Shown here one piece after another: positions 54,116 to 63,423 of a DNA stretch of 64,000 nucleotides. The DNA comes from an uncultured Eubacteriales bacterium (GTDB lineage: Bacteria > Bacillota > Clostridia > Oscillospirales > CAG-382), in assembly GCA_934444645.1 (NCBI GenBank), contig CAKSCV010000005.1, forward strand, positions 1 through 64,000, in the 5' to 3' direction. Both the position numbers and the translations under genes were made by a program. Position 1 is the stretch's first letter. Every line of letters starts with the position of its first letter. Under the pieces are notes generated by a model, which was not told where the DNA came from, searched no databases, and was given only the letters and a program-made list of their open reading frames with translations.

Positions 54116-55405
54116 ATGATTTGGATATCCAGCACGGAAAACGAGTTTTGGAACGAAAACAATAAAGTCACTGAGAATCCGGCGGACAAGGGCAGTGCGT
54201 TAATAATCGGCGAACGCATAGGGCGACCATTATACGGTTGGGGCTGCTGTATCAGCGAAATATGTGCCAAAGCGGTTTTGGAGCTTTCAGAGGACAAACA
54301 GAAGGCCATTTTTGACGAATTGTTTGGTGTGGAAAACTGCGGCTTTAATTATTGCCGTTTATCCATCGGTGCGAACGATTTTGCCGAAAGCTGGTACAGC
54401 TACGATGAAACCGACGGCGACTATGCGCTTGAGCATTTTTCGGTTGCACGTGATGAAAAGTACATTTTTCCGGCCATACGCGAGGCGAAAAAGCGTTCTC
54501 CGGAGTTACGCTTTTTCGCGTCTCCTTGGAGTCCGCCGACTTGGATGAAATTTCCGAAGGCATACAATTACGGCAGACTTGTGGAGACGGAGGAAAATCT
54601 AAAGGCTTATGCGCGGTATTTCCGCCGCTATTTGGAAGAATATGCTAAGCGCGGTGTGAACATCGGGCAGATATGCTTCCAGAACGAGTTTATTTCGGAT
54701 CAGAAATTCCCGTCGTGCCTGTGGTCACCGGAACTTATCGAAAAGTTCCTTGCAGATTATCTGATTGATGAGATCGGCAATTTGGCAGAAATTTGGTTTG
54801 GCACATATAACGGGCCGGAGACGGACGCCAGAGCAAGCTATACGCGGTATTATCAATATGTGGGCCGTGTCATGCAGAACGAAAAATGCCGGAAACACAT
54901 CAAGGGCATTGCGTTCCAATGGGCAGGAAAATTTGCTATACCGCAGGCGGCGGAGGACTATCCGGAATTAGATTTTATCCACAGTGAGGGCGAATGCGGC
55001 AACGGAGCAAACAGCTGGGAATATGCGTTGTATTCGTATGAGATGTATCACCACTATTTCAAGAATGGGGCGCGTGCCAACGTTTATTGGAATATGGCAC
55101 TTGACAACGACGGATTTTCTACCTGGGGCTGGCGGCAGAACTCACTCATCAGCGTGAAAGACGGCGAATATCGGTACAATCCGGAGTTTTATTTGGTCAA
55201 GCATTTTGCCAAATACGTTAAGCGCGGTGCGGTAATGCTTGGCACAAAGGGCGATTTCAGCAGCAACACGACGGTATTTGAGAACATGGATGGCAGCCGT
55301 GTGGCGATTATTGTCAACCCATTTGATTTTGAAAAGGTTGTGACGATAGAGAATGTCGGTTACAAGCTGAAACCACGTTCGTTTAATACGATTGTTTTGA
55401 ATTAA
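54116..55405 (+). CDS. Glycoside hydrolase family 30 protein (glucosylceramidase-like)
   Basis: A 429-residue intracellular (alpha/beta)8 hydrolase with no signal peptide. 'LYGWGCCISEICAKA' near the start and 'FFASPWSPPTWMKFPK' are GH30 core segments. The acid/base Glu is in 'ICFQNEF' (about residue 191). The likely nucleophile Glu is in 'FIHSEGECGN' (about 292). A C-terminal beta-strand segment completes the GH30 fold. Family members cleave beta-glucosides, beta-1,6-glucans, xylosides or fucosides, and the exact substrate is not predictable. RBS is AAAGGAGG. It is a single-gene unit facing an AraC gene on the other strand. It could finish degrading oligosaccharides released by the surface enzymes. 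Confidence 0.85.
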   Translation: MIWISSTENEFWNENNKVTENPADKGSALIIGERIGRPLYGWGCCISEICAKAVLELSEDKQKAIFDELFGVENCGFNYCRLSIGANDFAESWYSYDETDGDYALEHFSVARDEKYIFPAIREAKKRSPELRFFASPWSPPTWMKFPKAYNYGRLVETEENLKAYARYFRRYLEEYAKRGVNIGQICFQNEFISDQKFPSCLWSPELIEKFLADYLIDEIGNLAEIWFGTYNGPETDARASYTRYYQYVGRVMQNEKCRKHIKGIAFQWAGKFAIPQAAEDYPELDFIHSEGECGNGANSWEYALYSYEMYHHYFKNGARANVYWNMALDNDGFSTWGWRQNSLISVKDGEYRYNPEFYLVKHFAKYVKRGAVMLGTKGDFSSNTTVFENMDGSRVAIIVNPFDFEKVVTIENVGYKLKPRSFNTIVLN

Positions 55406-55408
55406 AGC

Positions 55409-55438
55409 ACAGACCGCTGAAGAAATTCAGCGGTCTGT
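55409..55438. terminator. Hairpin between convergent genes
   Basis: Perfect 13-bp arms ACAGACCGCTGAA (55409-55421) and TTCAGCGGTCTGT (55426-55438) with a GAAA loop. The T-tract is weak, so termination is probable but not certain. Confidence 0.65.
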
Positions 55439-55507
55439 AATTATATAAGGCGGCGAAGGCTTGCAGCAAAATGAATCGGAGATGGCGCGGTCTTGCTCGC
55501 GCTGCTT

Positions 55508-55545
55508 CGCTGATTCGAAGCTTGAAGAACTCCGGAATTTTCTTT
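55508..55545 (+). repeat. Degenerate solo copy of an element hairpin unit
   Basis: GCTGATTCGAAGCTTGAAG followed by AACTCCGGAATTTT matches the hairpin unit of the inverted-arm elements (GCTGATTCGAGGTTTGCAG then AACCTCG) with a few changes. It suggests a relic of that element family between the GH30 gene and the AraC gene. Confidence 0.4.
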
Positions 55546-55554
55546 TACGCCGGG

Positions 55555-56403
55555 TTATTTTTTTGTACATACCTCACGCCGCATGGCCCCCGGCGTTTTT
55601 CGGTAGTACTTTTTGAATACGACCAAAAAGCTTTCGGGAGTGGAATAGTGCAGCGTCTCGGCAATCTGTGAAATCGAAAGAGACGTGTTTTTCAAATAAA
55701 ATACAGCGCGGCGCATACGTATTTCGTTTCGCAGCTCCACAATGTTTTTTCCGTATTCGGCTGTAACCATGCGCGAAACCTGCCGCTCGGACATAAATAA
55801 AGCGTCGCAAAGCTCGCGAAAGCTCTTGTTCTGCGAAAGACATTCCTCAAATTCAGCGTCGAAGGCGTTTATCGTTTCATAGTACCCGTTTTTCTTGATG
55901 AAAAGTGCCTTGTCATACACCTTGGCCGTATTGGATCGGTGTATCATTTCGAGAAAGATCAGCGAAATGATGTGCTTGATCTTTTCATACCGGAGTGCCG
56001 GCGCGTCGTTAAGACAGCGGAAAATACTTTCTAAGAAGGTCGGATCATACTCGGTGATAAACGGTTCACGGCGCAAAAGCAGCTCGCAGAATGCGCTGTA
56101 AATATCGAGAATATCCGTGCCGGAGGAGGTTTTGCGGAACACAAACAGCAGTGCAATGCGGTTGTACGAAGAAACGCAGGCGACATCGTGATATAGCTGC
56201 GGTGGAATCAGACACGCATTTCGTCCGGTGATCTGCCTTTTCCCGAAATCGCTGGAAATGACGGCTTCGCCCTTTAAGGCGATAAACAGCTCGGGCATGG
56301 CATGAATATGTGGCGGTGTGACGGGTTGTGCGACAGTGTAGGAACCGGCATTTTCAAAAAAAGTGAATTCCGTATTGCCCAAAACAAAAGAAAACGGTTG
56401 CAT
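55555..56403 (-). CDS. AraC-family transcriptional regulator
   Basis: A 282-residue AraC-family protein. The N-terminal cupin half contains 'TPPHIHAMPELFIALKGEAV' with the metal- or ligand-binding histidines and 'CLIPPQLYHDVA'. The C-terminal HTH contains 'FRELCDALFMSERQVSRMVT' and 'ISQIAETLHYSTPESFLVVF'. The start ATG at 56403 has GGAGGA closely upstream and its own promoter. It is divergent from the PnuC-like/hydrolase operon and convergent with GH30. Either could be its target; the operon sharing the promoter region is more likely. Confidence 0.85.
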   Translation of the reverse strand: MQPFSFVLGNTEFTFFENAGSYTVAQPVTPPHIHAMPELFIALKGEAVISSDFGKRQITGRNACLIPPQLYHDVACVSSYNRIALLFVFRKTSSGTDILDIYSAFCELLLRREPFITEYDPTFLESIFRCLNDAPALRYEKIKHIISLIFLEMIHRSNTAKVYDKALFIKKNGYYETINAFDAEFEECLSQNKSFRELCDALFMSERQVSRMVTAEYGKNIVELRNEIRMRRAVFYLKNTSLSISQIAETLHYSTPESFLVVFKKYYRKTPGAMRREVCTKK

Positions 56404-56430
56404 GTCTTCCTCCGATAAGTGTTTTTTTTC

Positions 56431-56459
56431 AGTATATCACGCAAAAACTAAATTGTAAA
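56431..56459 (-). promoter_or_regulatory. Promoter of the AraC gene
   Basis: On the minus strand TTTACA (complement of 56454-56459), 17 nt, TATACT (complement of 56431-56436). Confidence 0.7.
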
Positions 56460-56493
56460 GACATTTTGCTGAAAAAAATGTCTTTGCATATCA

Positions 56494-56522
56494 TTGCAAT
56501 TTAATTTGTTTCGTGCTACAAT
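56494..56522 (+). promoter_or_regulatory. Promoter of the PnuC-like operon
   Basis: TTGCAA (56494-56499), 17 nt, TACAAT (56517-56522), divergent from the AraC promoter 35 nt away. Confidence 0.75.
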
Positions 56523-56574
56523 AGACACGTAATCCGAAGGAAATCGCAAATTTGTTTTTTACAGGTATTGATAT

Positions 56575-57258
56575 ATGACGCATCAGCTTTCCAAACGCCT
56601 TGTTTTTCTTGTTCCTGTTTTCGCGACAGCGGCACTTATCACGGCGGCAGGCCTTTATTTTCACCAAGACTTTTTCCGCATTCTGCCGCTGTATGTTTCG
56701 CTTTTCGTACTCATCTTTTCCGCTAAGGTCAATCGCTATGCGTTCCTTATCGGCGGACTCAATTCGATATTATATGCAGCGGTTTATTTTGCCTATGGTT
56801 TATACGGCATGGCTGTGTATGCGTTCGTGTTTTCCTTCCCGATTCAGATGCTGTCGTTTTTTTGCTGGAAAAAGCACGCTTACAAGCAATCGGTGCAGCT
56901 GCGGAAAATGACGGTGCGTCAGCGAATTTTGGTGACGGCGGGCTTTGCGTTTGTCTGGACGGCGTTATACCTGATTCTCAAAAGCGTCGGCGCGGCCTAT
57001 GCGCTGCTTGACAACACGGTCAGCCTGTTCGGCATACTCATTACCTTTTTACAGCTGCTTGCTTATGTGGAATATACTTATCTCATGCTGCCGAACAGCT
57101 TATTCTCCGTGGCTTTGTACATTCAGATGCTTCCGGAGAATCCGGAGCAGACCACCTATCTCATCTATGCGCTCTATTCGCTTGTCTGCTATATTTTTCA
57201 GCTTATCAACGCTGCAAGGCTGTATCGTCTGCAGCACCCGAATTTGACAAAGGAGTAA
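56575..57258 (+). CDS. PnuC-like nicotinamide riboside/vitamin transporter family protein
   Basis: A 227-residue membrane protein with about seven hydrophobic segments. 'NRYAFLIGGLNSILYAAVYF', then 'YGLYGMAVYAFVFSFPIQML' and 'SFFCWKK', resemble the first PnuC repeat. A loop with 'MTVRQRILVTAG' separates it from the second half. PnuC-type proteins move nicotinamide riboside, riboflavin-like or thiamine-like compounds by facilitated diffusion. The cargo here is unknown, and no riboswitch precedes it. The ribosome-binding site is weak. It ends 4 nt before the next gene, so the two form an operon with a carbohydrate enzyme, an odd pairing for PnuC. Confidence 0.6.
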   Translation: MTHQLSKRLVFLVPVFATAALITAAGLYFHQDFFRILPLYVSLFVLIFSAKVNRYAFLIGGLNSILYAAVYFAYGLYGMAVYAFVFSFPIQMLSFFCWKKHAYKQSVQLRKMTVRQRILVTAGFAFVWTALYLILKSVGAAYALLDNTVSLFGILITFLQLLAYVEYTYLMLPNSLFSVALYIQMLPENPEQTTYLIYALYSLVCYIFQLINAARLYRLQHPNLTKE

Positions 57259-57262
57259 GACC

Positions 57263-58771
57263 ATGAGAGTCATTTTCAACGAAGATAACAATCATTATTG
57301 GTATTCGCGCTTTCATCGGAATATGCCGGTCAACGAGCGGACACTTCGTTTGTTTATCAAGCAGTATGCGAATACCGATATAACGGACTTTTCGCTCAAT
57401 GTCAATGCTTCGGTGTCCTCGACGGAATCGCTTGTCATGCAGGATTATATCCAAAAATACATGGCTGACAGCGAAAACGGCGTTACGGTCGATTATACGA
57501 ACACCTACGCAAAGCTGTTATATGACTTGAAAATGCGGGGCATTGACCCGTATGCGATTTGGTTTGATGAAATCAAAAAGTGCGGTATGCGCGGACTTCT
57601 CAATTTCCGCATGAACGATTGTCATGCGTTTATCGGCTGCAAAGCGAGCCTTGTGAAATCCGAGATGATTGAAAAACACCCGGAATATTATATCTGCACC
57701 GGACGCGAGCCGACCGGCTATTTTGACAAATGCCTGAACTATCTGCTGCCGGAGGTGCGAAGCTATTTTCTTTCGTACATCACCGAGCAGTTAGAGCGGT
57801 ACGACGCGGACGGCATTGAGCTTGATTTTACGCGCGAGCCGTATTGCTTCCCGGTCGGACGGGAGGATGAGGGCCGGAAGGTCATGCTTGACTTCCTTAA
57901 GCAGGTGCGTGCATTAACAAATCGTCTTTCGGCCGAGCGGAACAAACAAATCGCCGTGCATCTTTTGTGTCAGGCAAACCCGATTACGGCTTATGAATGC
58001 GGTTTTGACCTTGCCGCTGCGGCAAAACGCGGCTATGTGGACGCGATCATTCCCGGTCCGCGCTTTTCAACGGTCAACCTGGATATTCCTCTTGAAACAT
58101 GGCGTGCGTTAGTCGGAGACACGCAGCTTGGTGCCGTCCAACAGTTACTTGTGCGTGCCTATCCGAACGATAAATGGGTCAGCACCGACCTTGCCATGGC
58201 CTATGGGCAAACGGCGGCTTTTATCGCAAGAGGTGCGGATTTTGTCTATCTGTACAATCAGTTTGATATCCCGTCGGACGACCCGGACGATGAAAACTAT
58301 GAAAATCTTTACTATGCCGGTTCGGTGACCGATAAATGGAAAACGGTGGCGCGGACGCTCGGACACACCGAGCTGCTTCCGTATCGCACGCGTCGCCATC
58401 CGTTGACGTATGACGATTTCGCGGGGCTTACCGAACCGACAGCCGCCCGGCTGCCGCTTGTGCTTTCGCCCGGAAAATTCAATGCTTTTCGCATTTCGAC
58501 CGGAAAGATTCTTGAAACGCAGACTTCCTATGTCAATATTGAGACCTCTGAGCCGGTGGACAGGAAGCATATCACGGTCTATGTCAACGGCGTGCGCGCC
58601 GTGTGCAGCAAGAAAGACATGACCAATCACCATATCGTTTCACGTGAGAAAGCGCTTTCGTTTATGTTTCATGCGGCGATTGATTCAACGGCGGCAGTGG
58701 AGATCTGTGCGAATGTTCCCTGCAAAATCGAATATGCGGAGATTCTTGTCTGCGGCTTAAAAAAGCCGTAA
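57263..58771 (+). CDS. Putative TIM-barrel glycoside hydrolase-like protein, family uncertain
   Basis: A 502-residue cytoplasmic protein without a signal peptide. 'LKMRGIDPYAIWFDEIKKCG', 'GLLNFRMNDCHAF' and 'YDADGIELDFTREPYCFPVG' resemble barrel strands of GHL10-like or GH42-like hydrolases. 'DGIELDF' is a plausible acidic active-site strand. Residues about 400-500 look like a beta-sandwich ('RKHITVYVNGVRAVCSK'). I cannot assign a CAZy family with confidence. RBS is AAGGAGTAAG. It is translated just after the PnuC-like gene and is probably controlled by the divergent AraC regulator. A role in breaking down an imported oligosaccharide is possible. Confidence 0.55.
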   Translation: MRVIFNEDNNHYWYSRFHRNMPVNERTLRLFIKQYANTDITDFSLNVNASVSSTESLVMQDYIQKYMADSENGVTVDYTNTYAKLLYDLKMRGIDPYAIWFDEIKKCGMRGLLNFRMNDCHAFIGCKASLVKSEMIEKHPEYYICTGREPTGYFDKCLNYLLPEVRSYFLSYITEQLERYDADGIELDFTREPYCFPVGREDEGRKVMLDFLKQVRALTNRLSAERNKQIAVHLLCQANPITAYECGFDLAAAAKRGYVDAIIPGPRFSTVNLDIPLETWRALVGDTQLGAVQQLLVRAYPNDKWVSTDLAMAYGQTAAFIARGADFVYLYNQFDIPSDDPDDENYENLYYAGSVTDKWKTVARTLGHTELLPYRTRRHPLTYDDFAGLTEPTAARLPLVLSPGKFNAFRISTGKILETQTSYVNIETSEPVDRKHITVYVNGVRAVCSKKDMTNHHIVSREKALSFMFHAAIDSTAAVEICANVPCKIEYAEILVCGLKKP

Positions 58772-58853
58772 TGATACGGCCGAAATTCTTTTGTTTCTTT
58801 ATGCATGAAAATGCGTAACGGATAAAAACTACAGTAAACAAAGGAGTGTTCCC

Positions 58854-60323
58854 ATGAAAAAGGCATTCACAGCGATCTTAGCCGCCGCTTTCTGTGCTGC
58901 GGCACTTCACACAGGCGCGTTCGAATTTGAAAATGTTGAACCGCTTCAAACCGATATTCCCAATGAGACCGAAACGGAAAGCGTTCTTTCCGCAAGCATT
59001 ACACCGGGAACAAATGTTCTCACCGGCAGCAAAAATCTTCTTACCTTCGACAATGAGGGGGATGAAGACAAAATCTATACGTCGTATTTCAGCGGTAAAG
59101 CTGTTGTTGAATCGCCCGTTACGCAAGAAGGGGAGGAAGCCATCGACCAGGACAGCAAATACGGCAAGGTGCTTGCACTTGAGCGTGATATGACCGGAAA
59201 AGATATTACGGGTACGGTCGATATGACCAAAGAGGGAACGACCGGCTTTTTAACGCTCGGACAGGCGTTGGAGGCGGACAGATACTATTTGGTCACTTGG
59301 AATCAATACGTTGATTATAAGGAGGCTTCCTGCCTCGGCTGGTGCCTGTTCCCGTTGGACGCAAAGGCAAAATACGATTTGAACAAAAATGAAGGCAATG
59401 AGCTTGCTTCCAATACTTGGCAGAAGGTTTTTGAAGCGCGTATGCCGGGAAAAGACGTCGCCCTTTTCTATCAGATCGATGTCGGCGAAGAACGCGGGGT
59501 AAAGCCGAACAAAACCACAATGTTATACATGGATAACGTTGGTATTTATCCGTATTACAAGATTAACTACCATAATCCCGATGGCTCCGTTAAGACCGAA
59601 CAGGTTCTTTTTGCCGGCGGCATGAAGATTCCGGAAAACATCATTGAGAATTATACTGTCAAGACCGATAATTTCTCGACCGAACCGGTTCAAAAGGACG
59701 ATTCGACCTACCGCATGATCGGCTGGGCGCAGAGCGAGAACGCGGCGAAAGCCGAAAGTGTTGTTGCGCTTGCCGGTGCGGACGTTGATCTCTATCCGGT
59801 TTGGGAGGATGTGAACAAGCCGGTTCTTACGGGCGAGGTTTCCGTTCACACGACCGATCCGGTCGGCATTCGTTTTAAGGCAAACGCACACAAGTATCTG
59901 ACGACGCTTGCGGACACCAACGTGGAGATTGGCTTTGTAGTTGCCCGTGAGACTGAAGAAACGTTGACTCTCATCGAGGAATTCAGTGAAGACGGCGAGC
60001 TTAGTTTGGATATGCTTCCGTTCAATATTGCCGTAAAGGGTGCTGCGTATGTCAAAAAGGCAGATGGAACGTTAGAGGGCAAAAATTATCTGCGTGAAAA
60101 CACGGACGGTGTGACCGCTTCGTTTACGGCCTGCATGATCGGCATTCCCGAGGGGCATTACACCGAGAACATCCTTGTTCGTCCGTATGTGACCATCGGA
60201 AGCGTCAACTATTATGGACCAGTCAAGCGTGAATCGCTGTACAATGCGGCCAAAAACTGTCCGGAGCAAGATGACGAAACCGTCAAAGAAATCATCGCCA
60301 AGGGTGACAGCGAAAAAGCATAA
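58854..60323 (+). CDS. Secreted protein with CBM-like, InlB-type repeat and shared C-terminal domains
   Basis: A 489-residue exported protein with a signal peptide at about 1-22. Residues about 40-220 form a beta-sandwich resembling a carbohydrate-binding module ('LLTFDNEGDEDKIYTSYFSG'). Residues about 228-322 resemble a Listeria-Bacteroides (InlB B-type/Flg_new) repeat ('YKINYHNPDGSVKTEQVLFA' up to 'LYPVWED'). The last 165 residues match the C-terminal domain of the GH20-like protein at 1510: 'GIRFKANAHKYL', 'VEIGFVVARETEE' and 'RPYVTIGSVNYYGP'. No enzyme domain is visible. It is probably a glycan-binding or adhesion protein. RBS is AAAGGAG, 8 nt before the ATG. It may be expressed with the gene ending 82 nt upstream. 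Confidence 0.75.
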   Translation: MKKAFTAILAAAFCAAALHTGAFEFENVEPLQTDIPNETETESVLSASITPGTNVLTGSKNLLTFDNEGDEDKIYTSYFSGKAVVESPVTQEGEEAIDQDSKYGKVLALERDMTGKDITGTVDMTKEGTTGFLTLGQALEADRYYLVTWNQYVDYKEASCLGWCLFPLDAKAKYDLNKNEGNELASNTWQKVFEARMPGKDVALFYQIDVGEERGVKPNKTTMLYMDNVGIYPYYKINYHNPDGSVKTEQVLFAGGMKIPENIIENYTVKTDNFSTEPVQKDDSTYRMIGWAQSENAAKAESVVALAGADVDLYPVWEDVNKPVLTGEVSVHTTDPVGIRFKANAHKYLTTLADTNVEIGFVVARETEETLTLIEEFSEDGELSLDMLPFNIAVKGAAYVKKADGTLEGKNYLRENTDGVTASFTACMIGIPEGHYTENILVRPYVTIGSVNYYGPVKRESLYNAAKNCPEQDDETVKEIIAKGDSEKA

Positions 60324-60444
60324 CTTTGAATCGACAGCGGAACGGTTTTGTCCGGTTCGCTTTCCATAACACTACACGAATTGCGTATATCTCTCCTTTT
60401 GGCACGTCTCGGATGTTCGTTTCCGGGACGTGTTTTTTATCGGG

Positions 60445-61776
60445 CAAGCTTTCCTTAAAAGGATTTAATTTTGTTAGTGGGAAGTTGTTGTTTTTGTGTG
60501 CTGCTTCGAGGTTTGCGGAACCTCGATTCTCCCTTGAAAGGTTTTAATTGTTGCGGTGCGAAGCTGCGGCTGCGGTATGCTGATTCGAGGTTTGCGAAAC
60601 CTCGGAACTCCCCGGAAGGGGAACGAGTTGTCACTTTTTGCATCGTGCAAAAAGTAACCAAAAAGCATGCTCGGACGTGCAAAAAGTTGCCGGTGGCAAG
60701 TTTTTGTGCGTCGGAGACCGCCGAAACAGGGAGAATTGCGAACGGACGTGAGCAAGGCGACCATGTTTCAAGGAGACGACTCCGTCCTGCGACCTCGATT
60801 CAAATCGCCGGTCGATACATGATTGTAGTTAAAGTGACCGGCATTCATCAGGTAACCGGTTTTGCGAAAAGCTGCGGCGTTGCCGGATATCGCCGGCAAT
60901 GATTTGAATCGGTGCGACGCTCCGGCTTTACAGCACAAGGAATTAGAGAGGAGATTAAAAGAACAGCTGTATTCTTTGCAAACAGTAGGTTAAGGGTGGT
61001 GCGAATGGGCGGCGGAGGGTGGAAAAGAGTAGCTTTGGATAGCAATAAGGAAAGGTTTGTGAAAAAGAAAGTTTTTTGTACGTGAAAAGGCGGTTTTTGA
61101 GGACAGTTCGTAAAGCTTTCTGCTAATGAAATTTTCTTGATTCGCGATAAAGGCGTTTTTTCGGCTCATGCAAAGCTTACTGATAAAGAAAAGCTTTTTA
61201 TAAACACAGCAAAATCTCAATTTCCCACCGCACCCAAACTAACGTGCAGCAACCCTTTTCGAATACCGCTTGCTGCTGTGAGCTTGCAGTACAATAACTC
61301 TTTTTCGAAAAACATCGGTCTTGCGTCTGCACTACGGTAACCCTTTCGCACCGATTCAAAGCCTTTACGCCGGCGTTTTTCGGACAAAACCGGTTTCGGC
61401 ATGAGCCGCCGGAAAGCTTTACAAAATCTTTTCCGACAGAGCTTTGAATCGTCCCCGGAGTCCAGAGGTTCGCAAACCTCTGGCGTGCTTTTTGGTTCTT
61501 TTTGCACGACGCAAAAAGAACGTAAAAACGTCCCCTTTGCAGGAAGCTTCAAGGTTCTGCAAACCTCGAATCAGCGCACATAGATAACGACTTTGCACAA
61601 TCCAATTAAATCCTTTTGAAACGATTCGAGGTTCTGCAAACCTTGAATCAGCGCACACAGACAACAAATCTGCACAAACCAAATTAAATCCTTTTGAAAC
61701 TTTCGAGGTTTTGCAAACCTCGAATCAGCATACAAAACTACAACTTCGTGCAATCCAATTAAATCCTTTTCCGCTT
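60445..61776. repeat. Non-coding inverted-arm element, copy C
   Basis: Third copy, between two convergent genes. The left arm has two GAGGTTTGCGGAACCTC-type hairpin units, then ACTTTTTGCA-TCG-TGCAAAAAGT. It carries an extra insertion of about 110 bp (about 60668-60780) before GACTCCGTCCTGC. The core runs 60797-61042. The inverted right half (about 61280-61776) ends with three tandem hairpin units instead of two. The sequence from 60324 to 60444 contains no gene. After 61776 a run of GC-rich hairpins reaches the pgm terminator; it is an inverted relative of the hairpin string at 36331-36544. Confidence 0.75.
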
Positions 61777-61907
61777 CGCGGCTTCTTTCGCCGCCCTCGG
61801 CGGCTGTTTTTCCGCCTTGCGGCGGTCCTTTGTTGCTGCCGCAACATTTTTGCCGCTTCGCGGCTTTTCGGGCGGCAAGGCAGCCTTATGTTGCCGCCTT
61901 TGGCGGC

Positions 61908-61940
61908 AAAAAAGCCCGGAGGAACATAGCTCCTCCGGGC
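61908..61940 (-). terminator. Intrinsic terminator of the phosphohexomutase gene
   Basis: On the minus strand a perfect GCCCGGAGGA/TCCTCCGGGC stem is followed by TTTTTT, 20 nt beyond the stop codon. Confidence 0.95.
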
Positions 61941-61959
61941 GAACTGCCTCATACGGCAC

Positions 61960-63381
61960 TTAAATGTGCAAAAACTTGCGGAATGCGCCAATGTAGCTTT
62001 CCGCTGTTTCCTTGTCGTGGCTCTCAGCGAAAATGCGTAATAACGGCTCTGTGCCGGAAAAGCGGCAGATAACAAAATCGCCGTTTTCAAAATATACTTT
62101 GCAGCCGTCTTCATAATTGACACGCGTGATCTTGGCGGAAAATTCCGGCAATTTTTTGTCCACCATCAGAATGTGATCGATTTCCGGCTTAACCTCCGGC
62201 GCAAAACGCAGATTGTCCTCTGCCATGACAAATTTGCCGTAGGCAGCCTCCAACTCATCCATGATTTCAGCCGGTGTTTTGCCGATGACGCTGACCATCT
62301 CGGCAAACAACGATGCCGCATAAACGGAATCCTTGCCGTGAATATGACCGCGCACAGTCAAACCTCCGGACGATTCACCGCCCAAAACCGCGTCTACCTC
62401 ATCGATTTTAGAGGAGATATATTTGAAGCCGACCGGCACTTCATAGCACACCTCGCCGAAGCTTTCGGCAATCTTATCGAGCATATGCGTGGTGGCAAGA
62501 TTGCGCACAACCGGCCCTTTCCACCCCTTGTGCTTGACAAGATAATAGTACAGCATACACAGGATTTCGTTGGCGTTGATGTATCGGCCGCTCGGGTCGA
62601 TGACACCGAGGCGGTCGCCGTCGCCGTCCATGGCAATGCCGAGGTCGTAACCGCCTTCCACTACCGCATTGTGCAAATGTGACAGGCTCTTTTCGCTCGG
62701 CGCAGGCATTTGACCGCCGAAATAGGCGTCTTTGTTGATGTTGATGGTGTCGATCGTGCAGCGCGCCGTATGGAAAATGACAAGGAGCGGATACGTGCCC
62801 GAGCCGTGCATGGAGTCGAAAATCACGCGAAGACCGCGTTTGCGAAGAGCCTCCATATCGAGAAGCCCGATAATATCGTCTAAGAATTTGTTGAACGGAT
62901 TGACAATGTACTCAATGTTGCCAAGCGTTACCTGTTCGGCAAAATCCGCCTCGGGAAGGTCTTTGGCGGCGGCAATGAACTCCTCCAAAAGCGTTGTGGT
63001 CTCTAACGGTGCGTCACGTCCCTCGTCGACAATGAGCTTAATGCCGTTGTACTGGGACGGATTGTGCGACGCGGTGATCTCGATGCCGTAATGCAGCCCC
63101 ATGTTCTTGACCGTGTGCATAACGAGCGGCGTCGGTGAAGAACGGCCGATAAACAAGACCTTGACACCGCTTGCCGCAAACAGCTCGGCAACCCATTTTG
63201 CTGCCTGTTCCGACAAAAAGCGACGGTCGTAGCCGATTACCACAGGCTTGTCCGTTTTGTTTTCATGATGCATCAATCGGATGACACCTGCGGCGACAAG
63301 GCGGATGTTGGAACGGATAAAATCGTCACCGATGACGGCGCGCCAGCCGCCCGTGCCGAAATGAATGGTCTGGTTGGTCAT
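61960..63381 (-). CDS. Phosphoglucomutase/phosphomannomutase
   Basis: A 473-residue alpha-D-phosphohexomutase that interconverts hexose 1- and 6-phosphates in the cytoplasm. All four family signatures are present. The phosphoserine loop is 'TASHNPSQYNG' (about residue 102). The metal-binding 'DGDGDR' is near 250. The sugar-binding loop is 'GGESSGG'. The phosphate-binding 'RFSGTEPLLRI' is near 438. The N-terminus 'FGTGGWRAVIGDDF' is typical of the Clostridia and archaeal subgroup. Whether it prefers glucose, mannose or glucosamine phosphate cannot be read from sequence. RBS is AAGGAGG. It lies 42 nt after nagB on the same strand, suggesting joint amino-sugar and hexose-phosphate metabolism. 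Confidence 0.93.
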   Translation of the reverse strand: MTNQTIHFGTGGWRAVIGDDFIRSNIRLVAAGVIRLMHHENKTDKPVVIGYDRRFLSEQAAKWVAELFAASGVKVLFIGRSSPTPLVMHTVKNMGLHYGIEITASHNPSQYNGIKLIVDEGRDAPLETTTLLEEFIAAAKDLPEADFAEQVTLGNIEYIVNPFNKFLDDIIGLLDMEALRKRGLRVIFDSMHGSGTYPLLVIFHTARCTIDTININKDAYFGGQMPAPSEKSLSHLHNAVVEGGYDLGIAMDGDGDRLGVIDPSGRYINANEILCMLYYYLVKHKGWKGPVVRNLATTHMLDKIAESFGEVCYEVPVGFKYISSKIDEVDAVLGGESSGGLTVRGHIHGKDSVYAASLFAEMVSVIGKTPAEIMDELEAAYGKFVMAEDNLRFAPEVKPEIDHILMVDKKLPEFSAKITRVNYEDGCKVYFENGDFVICRFSGTEPLLRIFAESHDKETAESYIGAFRKFLHI

Positions 63382-63423
63382 AAAAACCTCCTTGATCGAG
63401 CGAAAAGTGATGGAATTCGAATA

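Noticed and set aside
36552..61776. CRISPR array
   Set aside because: The repeated units are palindromic, about 80 bp apart and lie in inverted arms. Sequences between them are themselves repeated, so they are not spacers, and no cas gene is present.
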